Assembly: GCF_023515995.1 (NCBI RefSeq) | Contig: NZ_CP097320.1 | Span: 2,294,001-2,358,000, forward strand | Origin: Candidatus Mycobacterium methanotrophicum | GTDB taxonomy: Bacteria > Actinomycetota > Actinomycetes > Mycobacteriales > Mycobacteriaceae | DNA: 64,000 bases | Direction of reading: 5' to 3' | In this document: piece after piece, positions 42,368-50,716 of the stretch | Position numbering within the stretch: position 1 is the stretch's first letter | How the letters are laid out: the number at the start of each line of letters is the position of its first letter | Position numbers and translations under genes: made by a program | Notes under the pieces: generated by a model | Database searches by the model: none | Seen by the model: the letters and a program-made list of their open reading frames with translations, nothing else | Told to the model about the DNA's origin: nothing

Positions 42368-43422
42368 TGGCGACCATGCGCGCCTGGGAGGTGAACCAAC
42401 CCGGCCCCGTCGATTCGGGTCCGCTGCGCCTCGTTGAACGGCCCGTCCCCGAACCCGGTCCCGGTCAGCTCCGCATCCGCGTCTCGATGTGCGGGGTGTG
42501 CCGCACCGACTTGCACCTGATCGAAGGAGATCTCCCTGCACACCAGCCCCACACCATCCCCGGCCACGAAGTGGTCGGCTATGTCGACCGCCTCGGCGAG
42601 GGCTGCGCAGACCACCAGCTCGGTCAGCGCGTCGGCGCGGCCTGGCTGGCGCGGACCTGCGGACACTGCCGCTTCTGCTGCCAGCACCGCGAAAACCTGT
42701 GCCTGGCGCCCACGTTCACCGGGTGGGACATCGACGGGGGCTTCGCCGAGTACATGGTGGCCGACGAACAGTTCGTCTACCAGCTTCCCGACTGCTTCGA
42801 GGACGACACCGTAGCCCCGCTGCTGTGCGCCGGGATCATCGGCTACCGGGCGCTGCGTCGTGCCGAGCTTCCCACCGGCGGGCGACTGGGCATGTACGGC
42901 TTCGGCGGGTCCGCCCACCTGACCGCCCAGGTAGCACTCGCGCAGGGCGCGACCCTGCATGTCATCACGCGCTCGGCCGAGGATCAAGAGCTGGCCCGCG
43001 CCCTGGGAGCGGCGTCCGTTGGTGGCAGCAACGACCGGCCACCGGAGCCACTGGATGCGGCCATCCTCTTCGCCCCGGCCGGCGATCTCGTCCCTCCCGC
43101 CTTAGCGGCGCTCGACCGCGGTGGCACCCTGGCCGTCGCCGGCATTCACTTGACCGACATCCCCCCGCTGCACTACCAAACCCACCTGTTTCAGGAACGT
43201 ACATTGCGCAGCGTGACCGCCAACACCCGTGAAGACGGCCAAGAGCTGCTGGCCGTCGCCGAGCGCATCGGCATGCGGGTCACCACCACGCCTTACCCGT
43301 TCGAGGCCGTCGACAAGGCAGTGTCAGACCTCGCCCACGACCGGTTCAGCGGGGCAGCAATCATCCGGGTAGCCCCAGCGGCAGATCGCCGGCGGTCATC
43401 AAGCGTTATGCAGCGGAGGTGA
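42367..43422 (+). CDS. zinc-dependent alcohol dehydrogenase (AdhA-like)
   Basis: This medium-chain dehydrogenase (351 residues) has catalytic zinc ligands in MCGVCRTDLH and the GHE of IPGHEVVG. The structural zinc site is CGHCRFCCQHRENLC and the cofactor motif MYGFGGSAHL (GxGGxxH). The protein is most like mycobacterial AdhA-type NAD-dependent alcohol dehydrogenases (Rv1862). It begins inside the stop of the pntB remnant and lies ~250 bp upstream of hoxF on the same strand. The alcohol or aldehyde substrate is not evident. Linkage to the hydrogenase suggests NADH turnover under oxygen limitation, which is inference. Confidence 0.88.
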   Translation: MATMRAWEVNQPGPVDSGPLRLVERPVPEPGPGQLRIRVSMCGVCRTDLHLIEGDLPAHQPHTIPGHEVVGYVDRLGEGCADHQLGQRVGAAWLARTCGHCRFCCQHRENLCLAPTFTGWDIDGGFAEYMVADEQFVYQLPDCFEDDTVAPLLCAGIIGYRALRRAELPTGGRLGMYGFGGSAHLTAQVALAQGATLHVITRSAEDQELARALGAASVGGSNDRPPEPLDAAILFAPAGDLVPPALAALDRGGTLAVAGIHLTDIPPLHYQTHLFQERTLRSVTANTREDGQELLAVAERIGMRVTTTPYPFEAVDKAVSDLAHDRFSGAAIIRVAPAADRRRSSSVMQRR

Positions 43423-43671
43423 TGTCATACAAACCGCCTTAGCACGGGCCGCCACGGAGCGACGAGGAGATACTTGCTCTGTGATCGTGAGCCAGCAGAC
43501 GAAAACGCTTGCCCGGCAATGTAAAAGATCTTCGCTCCTGGCACCCCCGTCATGCGCCACCGGCCACATCGGGCGCACAGGCAGGCCCGGAATAGTGCGC
43601 CATGGCTGCCGCGACATTCCCCTGTTCTCCCTGAGACGAACTGGATATCGTGGGTGGGTGGTGTGGCAGCG
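43423..43671 (+). promoter_or_regulatory. leader region of the hox operon
   Basis: About 250 bases lie between adh and hoxF. No gene is supported. I find no clear DosR box or terminator, so whether hox is cotranscribed with adh or has its own promoter here is open. Confidence 0.3.
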
Positions 43672-45468
43672 ATGACTCTGGGAGCGATGACCCCCGATAT
43701 CGCGATGATTCTGTCTGGGCACGGTCGAGACCGCACTGGGCTCCTCGACATCTTGTGGAGTGTGCAGCGCGACGCCGGCTACATCTCCCGCGAGGCCGCC
43801 GCCGGGATCGCCGAATGGTTGGGGCTGTCCGCCGAGGATGTGTTGGAGACGGCGACCTTCTACCATTTCTTTCACACCACGCCCTCGGGCCGTCACCGAA
43901 TTTATCTGAGCAACACCGTCATCGCGAAGATGCACGGCTACCACCAGGTGCATGAGGCCCTGGAACGGGCGACGGGGACACGATTCGGCGGGCCGGGATC
44001 GGCCGACTTCGGATTGTTTGAGACCGCATGCATCGGCTTGAGCGACCACGAACCGGCGATGCTCATCGACGATGTCGTGTTCACCGACCTGACACCGGCT
44101 TCGGTCGGCGAGATCATCGAGGGACTGAAAAAGGGTGCTTCTCCGGCGCAGATCGCCAATCCGGCCGGCCTGCCACGCGACGATGTGGCGTATGTCGATG
44201 CGCTGACACGTACCATTGTGCATACCTCGGGTCCGGTGTTCTTCTGCGGTGACACCGATTACCGCGCGTTGTTGCGCCGCTGCACAGCGATGTCGCCCGA
44301 GGATGTGATCGCCACCGTCTCCGAGTCTGGCCTGCGGGGACGGGGCGGCGCGGGTTTCCCCACCGCCAACAAGTGGAAGTTCTGCCGCGCAGCCGCCGGC
44401 GACGAGAAGTACATCATCTGCAACGCCGATGAGGGCGAGCCCGGCACCTTCAAGGACCGGGCGTTGCTGACCTACTCACCCAAGCAGGTGTTCGCCGGCA
44501 TGGCGATCGCGGCCCACGCCGTGGGCGCCCGACGCGGAATCCTTTACCTGCGTGCGGAGTACGCGTATCTGCGGGACTACCTTGCACGGCAGCTCGACGA
44601 GCTACACGAGGAGGGAGTAGTCGGCGACGGGTTCGACATCCGTATCCAGTTGGGTGCCGGGGCCTACATCTGCGGCGACGAATCCGCGCTCATCGAGTCC
44701 TGCGAGGGTAAGCGCGGAACGCCGCGACTCAAGCCGCCTTTCCCGGTCGAGTGCGGTTTCCTGGGCAGGCCGACGGTGGTCAACAACGTCGAGACGTTCG
44801 CCGCGGCGAGCCGGATCATGCAAGAGGGCGCCGGGTGGTTCGCGGCAATGGGGGTAGCGGGGTCGACTGGCACCCGGCTGATCAGCATCGCCGGCGACTC
44901 CGCCCCCGGGATCTATGAGGTGGAGTGGGGGGTTACGTTGCGCGAGGTGCTCGACATCATCGGCGCGGACAACCCTCGGGCCGTACAGATCAGCGGTCCC
45001 TCAGGGGAGATGCTCTCGGTGGCCGCCGACGCCGACCGCAGGCTCGCCTATGACGATCTGTCCTGCAACGGCTCCTTCATGGTGTTCAACCACGAACGTG
45101 ACCTGATCGACATCGTTGGGGACTTCATGCAGTTCTTCGTCGACGAATCGTGCGGCATCTGTGTGCCCTGTCGAGCGGGCAACGTGATGCTGCGGCAGAA
45201 GGTCGGCCTGGTAGCCGCGGGTCGGGCGGTCCGGTCCGATCTCGACGACATGGTTGCCTGGGGTGGGATCGTCGCTCACACCAGCCGATGCGGGCTGGGT
45301 GCCACCTCGCCCAATCCGATCCTGACCACGCTGAAGAAGTTCCCGGAGATTTATTCGGCACGGCTTCGTGAGTGTAACGGCGACGTGCTGGCGTCCTTCG
45401 ACCCAGCGGCTGAGCTGACAGGTTATGCCCAAGCCGTCGCCGAACTCGCGCCGCAGGAGTTGCTGTGA
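43672..45468 (+). CDS. hoxF: [NiFe] hydrogenase diaphorase subunit HoxF (NuoE-NuoF fusion)
   Basis: This is the NAD(H)-reacting flavoprotein of a soluble bidirectional hydrogenase. Residues ~1-190 resemble NuoE and the rest NuoF: FMN/NADH loops GLRGRGGAGFPTANKWKF, ICNADEGEPGTFKDR and GAGAYICGDESALIESCEG, and the [4Fe-4S] site ESCGICVPCRAG with CGLG further on. The NuoE part keeps only one of the usual four cluster cysteines (ETACIGLSD), so its [2Fe-2S] cluster is probably absent. ATG at 43672 starts MTLGAMTPD; ATG 43687 is an alternative. hoxU overlaps its stop (GTGA). Confidence 0.93.
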   Translation: MTLGAMTPDIAMILSGHGRDRTGLLDILWSVQRDAGYISREAAAGIAEWLGLSAEDVLETATFYHFFHTTPSGRHRIYLSNTVIAKMHGYHQVHEALERATGTRFGGPGSADFGLFETACIGLSDHEPAMLIDDVVFTDLTPASVGEIIEGLKKGASPAQIANPAGLPRDDVAYVDALTRTIVHTSGPVFFCGDTDYRALLRRCTAMSPEDVIATVSESGLRGRGGAGFPTANKWKFCRAAAGDEKYIICNADEGEPGTFKDRALLTYSPKQVFAGMAIAAHAVGARRGILYLRAEYAYLRDYLARQLDELHEEGVVGDGFDIRIQLGAGAYICGDESALIESCEGKRGTPRLKPPFPVECGFLGRPTVVNNVETFAAASRIMQEGAGWFAAMGVAGSTGTRLISIAGDSAPGIYEVEWGVTLREVLDIIGADNPRAVQISGPSGEMLSVAADADRRLAYDDLSCNGSFMVFNHERDLIDIVGDFMQFFVDESCGICVPCRAGNVMLRQKVGLVAAGRAVRSDLDDMVAWGGIVAHTSRCGLGATSPNPILTTLKKFPEIYSARLRECNGDVLASFDPAAELTGYAQAVAELAPQELL

Positions 45469-46178
45469 CCATCGAGATCGAGATCGACGGCACCACCGTC
45501 ACCACCGAGGCGGGCAGGACGCTCGTCGATGTCGCCGACGAGGCGGGGGTCTACATCCCGACCTTGTGCTATCTGCCCGAACATCCGGTCCTGGGGACCT
45601 GCCGGGTGTGTTCGGTCAAGGTGAACGGCGCGGTCGCCGCCGCTTGTGCGGTCGAGGTCAGCGACGGGATGCGGGTGGAGGTCAACGACCCGCAGGTCAC
45701 CGATGCGCGTAAGGCGTTGGTGGAGATGCTGTTCTCCGAGGGCAACCATAATTGCCCCAGTTGTGAGAAGGCCGGCCGGTGCGCGCTGCAGGCGGTCGGC
45801 TACGAGGTGGACATGATGGTGTCGCGTTTCCCCTACCAATTTCCTAAGCGGGTCGCCGACCATGCGTGCGACACGATCTGGCTCGAGCGCGACCGCTGCA
45901 TCTTCTGCCAGCGTTGCGTGGAGTTCGTCCGGGATCGCGAGACGGGCAAGAAGATCTTCAACATCAGCAGGCGCGGAACGCACGCCCGTATCGAGGTCGA
46001 TGTCGAACTGGCCAACAAGATGCCCCCCGAGCAGGTCCGCGAGGCCGTCGACATCTGTCCCGTGGGCACGATACTCGAAAAAGGGGTCGGCTACGACGAG
46101 CCCATCGGCGAGCGGCGCTACGACGTCGAATCGGTGAAGGACCGGGCGCTGGAACCATCACGGAGGCATAGAAAGTGA
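45465..46178 (+). CDS. hoxU: [NiFe] hydrogenase diaphorase small subunit HoxU
   Basis: This NuoG-like iron-sulfur subunit passes electrons between HoxF and the hydrogenase dimer. Its 237 residues contain an N-terminal [2Fe-2S] ferredoxin domain (CYLPEHPVLGTCRVCSVKV). A further cysteine motif NCPSCEKAGRCALQ follows, then a ferredoxin-like region with DRCIFCQRCVEFVRD and DICPVG. It starts by GTG overlapping the hoxF stop and ends overlapping the hoxY start (GTGATAA), so the complex is made from one coupled message. Confidence 0.93.
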   Translation: MTIEIEIDGTTVTTEAGRTLVDVADEAGVYIPTLCYLPEHPVLGTCRVCSVKVNGAVAAACAVEVSDGMRVEVNDPQVTDARKALVEMLFSEGNHNCPSCEKAGRCALQAVGYEVDMMVSRFPYQFPKRVADHACDTIWLERDRCIFCQRCVEFVRDRETGKKIFNISRRGTHARIEVDVELANKMPPEQVREAVDICPVGTILEKGVGYDEPIGERRYDVESVKDRALEPSRRHRK

Positions 46179-46804
46179 TAACTTCAGGCGCGAATGAGGT
46201 TGCGTCCCATGAACTTCCGGCCACCCCGCTCGACCCCGAGCTGGCCGCCAAGCGGGCCGGGAAGATCAAGGTCTCCATGATCAGCCTGTGCGGCTGCTGG
46301 GGATGCACGTTGTCGCTGCTCGACATCGATGAGCGGATGATCGACCTGCTGGACAAAATCACCATACTGCGGTCGTCGTTCACTGACATCAAGCGCATTC
46401 CGGAGCGGTGCGCGATCGGCTTCATCGAGGGCGGGGTGGCCAACGAGGACAACATCGAGACACTGCGGCACTTCCGGGACAACTGCGACGTCCTGATTTC
46501 GGTCGGCGCCTGCGCCATCTGGGGCGGCGTCCCATCGCTGCGTAACCTGGTCGGGCTCAAGGATTGTCTGGCCGAGGCCTACCCGGACTCCCCGACGACG
46601 CCGCCAGACGCCAGCCCGGTGGTGCCCTACGACCGTCGGATCCCGATCCTCACCAACAACGTCTATCCGTGCCACGAGGTCGTGCAGATGGACTACTTCG
46701 TCCCGGGCTGCCCGCCGAGCGCGGACGCGATCCTCGAAGTCCTGGAGGACCTGGTCAACGGACGTCCCGTGAATCTACCCAAGTCGCTCAACCATTTCGA
46801 CTGA
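46175..46804 (+). CDS. hoxY: [NiFe] hydrogenase small subunit HoxY
   Basis: The small subunit carries the [4Fe-4S] cluster next to the Ni-Fe site. Its 209 residues include the four expected ligands: two Cys in SLCGCWGCTLSLLD, one in SVGACAIWGGVPSLRN and one in FVPGCPPSADAIL. There is no Tat signal, so the enzyme is cytoplasmic, in line with groups 3b/3d. hoxH follows after 16 bp. Confidence 0.93.
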   Translation: MITSGANEVASHELPATPLDPELAAKRAGKIKVSMISLCGCWGCTLSLLDIDERMIDLLDKITILRSSFTDIKRIPERCAIGFIEGGVANEDNIETLRHFRDNCDVLISVGACAIWGGVPSLRNLVGLKDCLAEAYPDSPTTPPDASPVVPYDRRIPILTNNVYPCHEVVQMDYFVPGCPPSADAILEVLEDLVNGRPVNLPKSLNHFD

Positions 46805-46820
46805 TCGGGGAACGGCCGCC

Positions 46821-48287
46821 ATGGCAAACACACTCGTCATCGATCCGGTCACCCGCATCGAGGGACACGGAAAGGTCGTCATCGAACTCGATGACGACCG
46901 CAACGTCACCGACGCCAAGCTGCATGTGGTGGAGTTCCGCGGCTACGAGAAGTTCATTCAGGGCCACCCGTACTGGGAAGCACCGGTTCTCATGCAGCGG
47001 ATCTGTGGGATCTGCTTCGTCAGCCACCACCTCGGCGGGGCCAAGGCCCTCGACGACATGATCGGGATAGGGCCGGCGTCGGGGACTTGTCTCACCCCGA
47101 CCGCAGTCAAGATGCGCCGGCTGGGTCACTACGCGCAGATGCTGCAATCGCACGTCACCGCCTACTTCTACCTGGTGGTCCCGGAGATGTTGTTCGGGAT
47201 CGACGCCGCACCCGAGCAGCGCAACTTCATCGGATTGATCGAGGCCAACCCCGGTCTCATCAAACGTGTTGTCCGGCTGCGCAAGTGGGGCCAGGAGGTC
47301 ATCGAGGCCGTGTTCGGAAAACGCATGCACGGCATCTCGGCGGTGCCCGGCGGGGTGAACAAAAGCCTCACCGCGGCCGACGTGGACCGATTGCTGCGCG
47401 GCGAAGACGGATTGTCCTCCATCGACGAGGTCATCGACGACGCTCAGCTGGGTCTGCAGATGTTCTACGACTTCCACGACGAGCACCGTGCCCAAGTCGA
47501 CGGCTTCGCCACCGTGTCGGCGCTCAACATGTGCCTGGTGGACGATGACGGCAACGTCGACTACTACGACGGGCGGCTGCGGGTCATCGACGAACAGAAG
47601 AAGCTCGTACGCGAATTTGATTACCGCGACTACCTCGACCACTTCTCCGAGGGCGTCGAGAAGTGGACCTACATGAAGTTCCCGTTCCTCACCGACCTCG
47701 GCCGCGACGCGGGGTCGGTGCGGGTGGGCCCGCTGGCCCGGCTCAACGTCACGCAGACGCTATCGACCCCGATCGCCGCCGAAGCGCTGGAGAAATTCCA
47801 CGCCTACACTGGCGGACGCGCCAACAACATGACGCTGCACACTAACTGGGCGCGCACCATCGAAATCATCCACGCCGCCGAGGTCGTCAAGGACCTGCTC
47901 AACGACCCCGACCTGCAAAAGGATGACCTGGTGGTGTCACCGGGTGCGGACGCCTGGGTCGGGGAGGGGGTCGGTGTGGTGGAAGCCCCCCGGGGGAGCC
48001 TGCTGCACCACTACCGCGCTGATCGCGAAGGCAACGTCACCTTCGCCAACCTGATCGTGGCCACCACCCAGAACAACCAGGTGCTCAACCGGACGGTACG
48101 CAGCGTCGCCGAGGACTATCTCGGGGGCCAGAGCGAAATCACCGAGGGCATGATGAACGCCATCGAGGTGGGGATCCGCGCCTACGATCCCTGCCTAAGC
48201 TGCGCCACCCACGCCCTGGGGCAGATGCCGTTGATTGTCACCGTTGTGGACGCGCAGGGGCGGGTGGTCGATGAACGCCGACGCTGA
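46821..48287 (+). CDS. hoxH: [NiFe] hydrogenase large subunit HoxH
   Basis: This is the catalytic subunit (488 residues) binding the Ni-Fe(CN)2CO centre. The first ligand pair is MQRICGICFVSHHLGG (L1, CxxC) and the second is DPCLSCATHALGQMP near the C-terminus (L2, DPCxxCxxH). About 20 residues follow the His, the peptide normally removed by the maturation protease. The N-terminal IDPVTRIEGHGKV is classic. HypABCDEF proteins needed for the metal centre are not in this window. Together with HoxFUY it would make an NAD-coupled group 3d enzyme. Confidence 0.95.
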   Translation: MANTLVIDPVTRIEGHGKVVIELDDDRNVTDAKLHVVEFRGYEKFIQGHPYWEAPVLMQRICGICFVSHHLGGAKALDDMIGIGPASGTCLTPTAVKMRRLGHYAQMLQSHVTAYFYLVVPEMLFGIDAAPEQRNFIGLIEANPGLIKRVVRLRKWGQEVIEAVFGKRMHGISAVPGGVNKSLTAADVDRLLRGEDGLSSIDEVIDDAQLGLQMFYDFHDEHRAQVDGFATVSALNMCLVDDDGNVDYYDGRLRVIDEQKKLVREFDYRDYLDHFSEGVEKWTYMKFPFLTDLGRDAGSVRVGPLARLNVTQTLSTPIAAEALEKFHAYTGGRANNMTLHTNWARTIEIIHAAEVVKDLLNDPDLQKDDLVVSPGADAWVGEGVGVVEAPRGSLLHHYRADREGNVTFANLIVATTQNNQVLNRTVRSVAEDYLGGQSEITEGMMNAIEVGIRAYDPCLSCATHALGQMPLIVTVVDAQGRVVDERRR

Positions 48288-48756
48288 ACCAACCCGCGTG
48301 GCGCTTGGGTTCTTGGAGAACCCCACCTGCCTGATCTACGGCATCGGCAACGACGGACGTCAGGACGACGGATTGGGCTGGGCCTTCATCGAAAGGCTCG
48401 AACAACTTTGTCCTCGGCCTCACGCATGCCTGCGCCGCACCTATCAGCTCAGCCTCGAAGACGCCGACCTGATCAGCCGATACACCCGAGTGTTGTTCGT
48501 GGACGCCACCAAAGACCCCACCGTCGAATCATTCACCCTGACCCGTCCCAAGCCCAAGCTGGACTTCAGCTTCACCTCGCACGCACTCTCCGTGCCGGCC
48601 ATCCTGGCGACCAGCCAGCAGTGCTTCGAACGCGTCCCCGACGCCTACCTGCTGGCGATCCGCGGCTACCAATGGGAACTGCAGCAGGGACTGACCAGCC
48701 CGGCACAACACAACCTCAGCGATTCCGTGGAGTTCTGGTCGCCGACACCGCGTTAG
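48271..48756 (+). CDS. hoxW: hydrogenase maturation protease (HoxW-like)
   Basis: This nickel-sensing endopeptidase is expected to cut the HoxH C-terminal extension. Its 161 residues include LIYGIGNDGRQDDGLGWAFI, the family GNxxxxDDGxG element with acidic Ni ligands, then VLFVDATKDP and FTSHALSVPAIL with the conserved His. ATG at 48271 lies inside hoxH (17-bp overlap), so production is coupled to its substrate. The sequence is divergent, but context supports the call. Confidence 0.8.
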   Translation: MNADAEPTRVALGFLENPTCLIYGIGNDGRQDDGLGWAFIERLEQLCPRPHACLRRTYQLSLEDADLISRYTRVLFVDATKDPTVESFTLTRPKPKLDFSFTSHALSVPAILATSQQCFERVPDAYLLAIRGYQWELQQGLTSPAQHNLSDSVEFWSPTPR

Positions 48757-49073
48757 CACTAGCACGTCACACTAAGCGGCACGGTGCACTCGTGGGACGA
48801 AATCGCAGCGGCACGGCTCGCCGCATGGTCTGTACCCGGCGTCAGGGACGTCGAAGACCATTTCGTCATCTCGTAATTGATCTATTGAGCTTTCGCTTGC
48901 TACCTCTACATGACGTACGCCCTCGCGCACGCTTTACGTCGGATCGCGTTCGCCGACCCGCAGCGGCCGAAGCTGAGTCACTACGCTCACTACAGGCCGA
49001 GCAGCAGACTGATCACACATAATGGTCGGTGCAGGTAACCGGGGATGCTTCGGTTCGGAAATCGGGAGGTGTA
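48757..49073. other. hox-eno2 spacer
   Basis: These ~300 bases contain a BON-domain remnant (listed separately) and then no recognisable gene. The eno2 ribosome site GGGAGGT (49064-49070) is at the end. Confidence 0.4.
48784..48876 (+). pseudogene. C-terminal fragment of a BON-domain protein
   Basis: Thirty codons from GTG 48784 read HSWDEIAAARLAAWSVPGV then RDVEDHFVIS and stop, the typical end of a BON domain (HSWxExxxAxxAAWxxPGV). Nothing upstream continues it. BON/CBS proteins are frequent in mycobacterial hypoxia regulons, but this is only debris. Confidence 0.5.
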
Positions 49074-50339
49074 GTGAGCGTTACGGTTCGGAACGTCCAT
49101 GCGGTCGAGATCCTCGATTCCAGGTCTCGCCCGACGCTTTCGGTCACTCTAGAGGCCGGCGACGGCCTTCGGGTGCATGCCGGAGTGCCGGCTGGAGCCT
49201 CGACGGGAAGTCGTGAGGCGGTCGAACGTCGGGATGGCGATCCGAAGCGCTACTCCGGTCAGGGCGTGCTTGGCGCCGTGAGTTCGGTCAACGGTGAGAT
49301 TCTGGAGGCCTTCCGCGACCGCAGCTTCCAGAGTCTCGCCGACCTTGATCACGCGCTTATCGATCTGGACGGTACTGAGAACAAGTCCCGCCTCGGGGCT
49401 AACGCCATTGTGGGCGTGTCAATAGCGGCGTCTCGCGCGTTCGCTGCCGTTGCGGGCACGTCGCTGTGGGAGTCTTTCGTGGGATCAGTGAACTCACCGC
49501 GCCTGCCAGTGCCGCATTTCAATGTCCTCAATGGCGGTGTGCACGCGCTCAACCAACTCGATTTTCAGGAGTTCATGCTTGCCCCGCTGGGGGCGCCGAC
49601 GATCGCCGAGGCGGTGCGCGCGGGCTCAGAGGTCTACGCGGCGTTGCGTGGGTTGTTGAATTCTCGCGGACTTGCGGTGGGCCTTGGCGACGAAGGCGGA
49701 TTCGCGCCGGAGATTACCCAGCCAGAGCAGGCACTCGAATTGCTGGTCGAGGCGATCAGCGTGGCCGGCTATACGGCCGGACGCGAGGGCATCGCCATCG
49801 CGATCGATCCTGCGTCCAGCGAATTCTATCGTGATGGCGTGTATCACGTTGCCGGCGTGGCATATTCGAGCGACGAGATGATCGCACGCTACGCCGAGAT
49901 CATCGAGCGGTTTCCGGTGTGGCTCCTTGAAGACGGGTTGGCCGAGTCTGATTGGGATGGTTGGCAACAGCTGACGCAGCGGTTGGGTGACAAGGTCGAG
50001 CTTGTTGGCGACGACATCTTCTGCACCAATCCGACAATCATCGGCGAGGCCATCAGCGGCAAGGTGGCCAACGCGTCGCTGATCAAGGTCAATCAAATCG
50101 GTACCGTCACAGAGACAATCGATGCGATGCGGGTGTGTCGCGACGCTGGCTATGCGCAGTTCGTATCGCACCGGTCCGGTGAGACCGAAGACTCGTTTAT
50201 CGCGGACTTCGCGGTCGGTACCGGTGCGGGACATATGAAAACGGGGGCTCCCGCACGGGGAGAGCGGGTGGCGAAGTACAACCGGCTGATCGAGATCGCC
50301 GATGATGACGGGACGAGTCTGCCGTACGGTCTGGGGTGA
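49074..50339 (+). CDS. enolase, probably a second copy
   Basis: This glycolytic enzyme (2-phosphoglycerate to PEP) has 421 residues. Signature residues are present: GAREAVERRDGD-equivalent STGSREAVERRDGD, KSRLGANAIVGVS, LGDEGGFAPE (catalytic Glu), VGDDIFCTNP, LIKVNQIGTVTET (catalytic Lys) and SHRSGETEDSFIAD. GTG at 49074 follows GGGAGGT. The usual mycobacterial eno lies elsewhere (Rv1023, beside the mfd/ppx2 region), and this gene's base use is less G+C-biased, so it is likely an acquired paralogue. It follows the hox operon; a role in fermentative carbon flow is inference. Confidence 0.9.
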   Translation: MSVTVRNVHAVEILDSRSRPTLSVTLEAGDGLRVHAGVPAGASTGSREAVERRDGDPKRYSGQGVLGAVSSVNGEILEAFRDRSFQSLADLDHALIDLDGTENKSRLGANAIVGVSIAASRAFAAVAGTSLWESFVGSVNSPRLPVPHFNVLNGGVHALNQLDFQEFMLAPLGAPTIAEAVRAGSEVYAALRGLLNSRGLAVGLGDEGGFAPEITQPEQALELLVEAISVAGYTAGREGIAIAIDPASSEFYRDGVYHVAGVAYSSDEMIARYAEIIERFPVWLLEDGLAESDWDGWQQLTQRLGDKVELVGDDIFCTNPTIIGEAISGKVANASLIKVNQIGTVTETIDAMRVCRDAGYAQFVSHRSGETEDSFIADFAVGTGAGHMKTGAPARGERVAKYNRLIEIADDDGTSLPYGLG

Positions 50340-50364
50340 CGAGCGGGCCGACCGGGACTGATCG

Positions 50365-50541
50365 ATGGCGTTCTACTGCTGGTGGTGCTATGGACGCAAC
50401 GATAAGGGGGCGGGCCCGTGTGTCCATTGTCATGACAGGCAAATGGTCCGGTGCCACAGGTGCCATGGTGATGACTTTTGTCACTATTCGCACCGCGCGG
50501 AACGCGGAATCATGAATCCAACATCAACAAGTGTCATGTGA
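50365..50541 (+). CDS. Cys/His-rich 58-residue microprotein
   Basis: A small frame begins 25 bp after eno2. It contains seven Cys and six His in 58 residues, arranged as YCWWCYG, PCVHCHD and VRCHRCHGDDFCHYSH. Three CxxC pairs suggest a zinc ribbon; two read CxxCH, which would also fit c-type heme, but there is no signal peptide. No strong ribosome site is visible, so it may be coupled to eno2. I do not recognise the family. Confidence 0.5.
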   Translation: MAFYCWWCYGRNDKGAGPCVHCHDRQMVRCHRCHGDDFCHYSHRAERGIMNPTSTSVM

Positions 50542-50716
50542 CAAACAGGGGGATCGGCATGCACCAACGGCCAAGCGCAAAACGCACCGCATTTCGCGGT
50601 CGAAAACCCACTGGCCTACCAGCGATCACTACGATTTCCAGCTTAAGGTCAACGCAGCACCCGACGTTCAGCCAACTGGAGCCGGTGCTCTCGGGACGCA
50701 CCCTGGCTGAATTCTC
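50542..50716 (+). other. possible LigD phosphoesterase-domain scrap
   Basis: One frame around 50612-50690 reads DHYDFQLKV, like the HYDFRLE motif of the 3'-phosphoesterase domain that precedes the ligase domain in LigD proteins. It ends in a stop just before the ligase pseudogene. This is a weak match over a short stretch. Confidence 0.25.

Noticed and set aside
50365..50541. Reading the CxxCH pairs of the microprotein as a c-type cytochrome
   Set aside because: No signal peptide, and seven closely spaced cysteines fit a zinc ribbon better.
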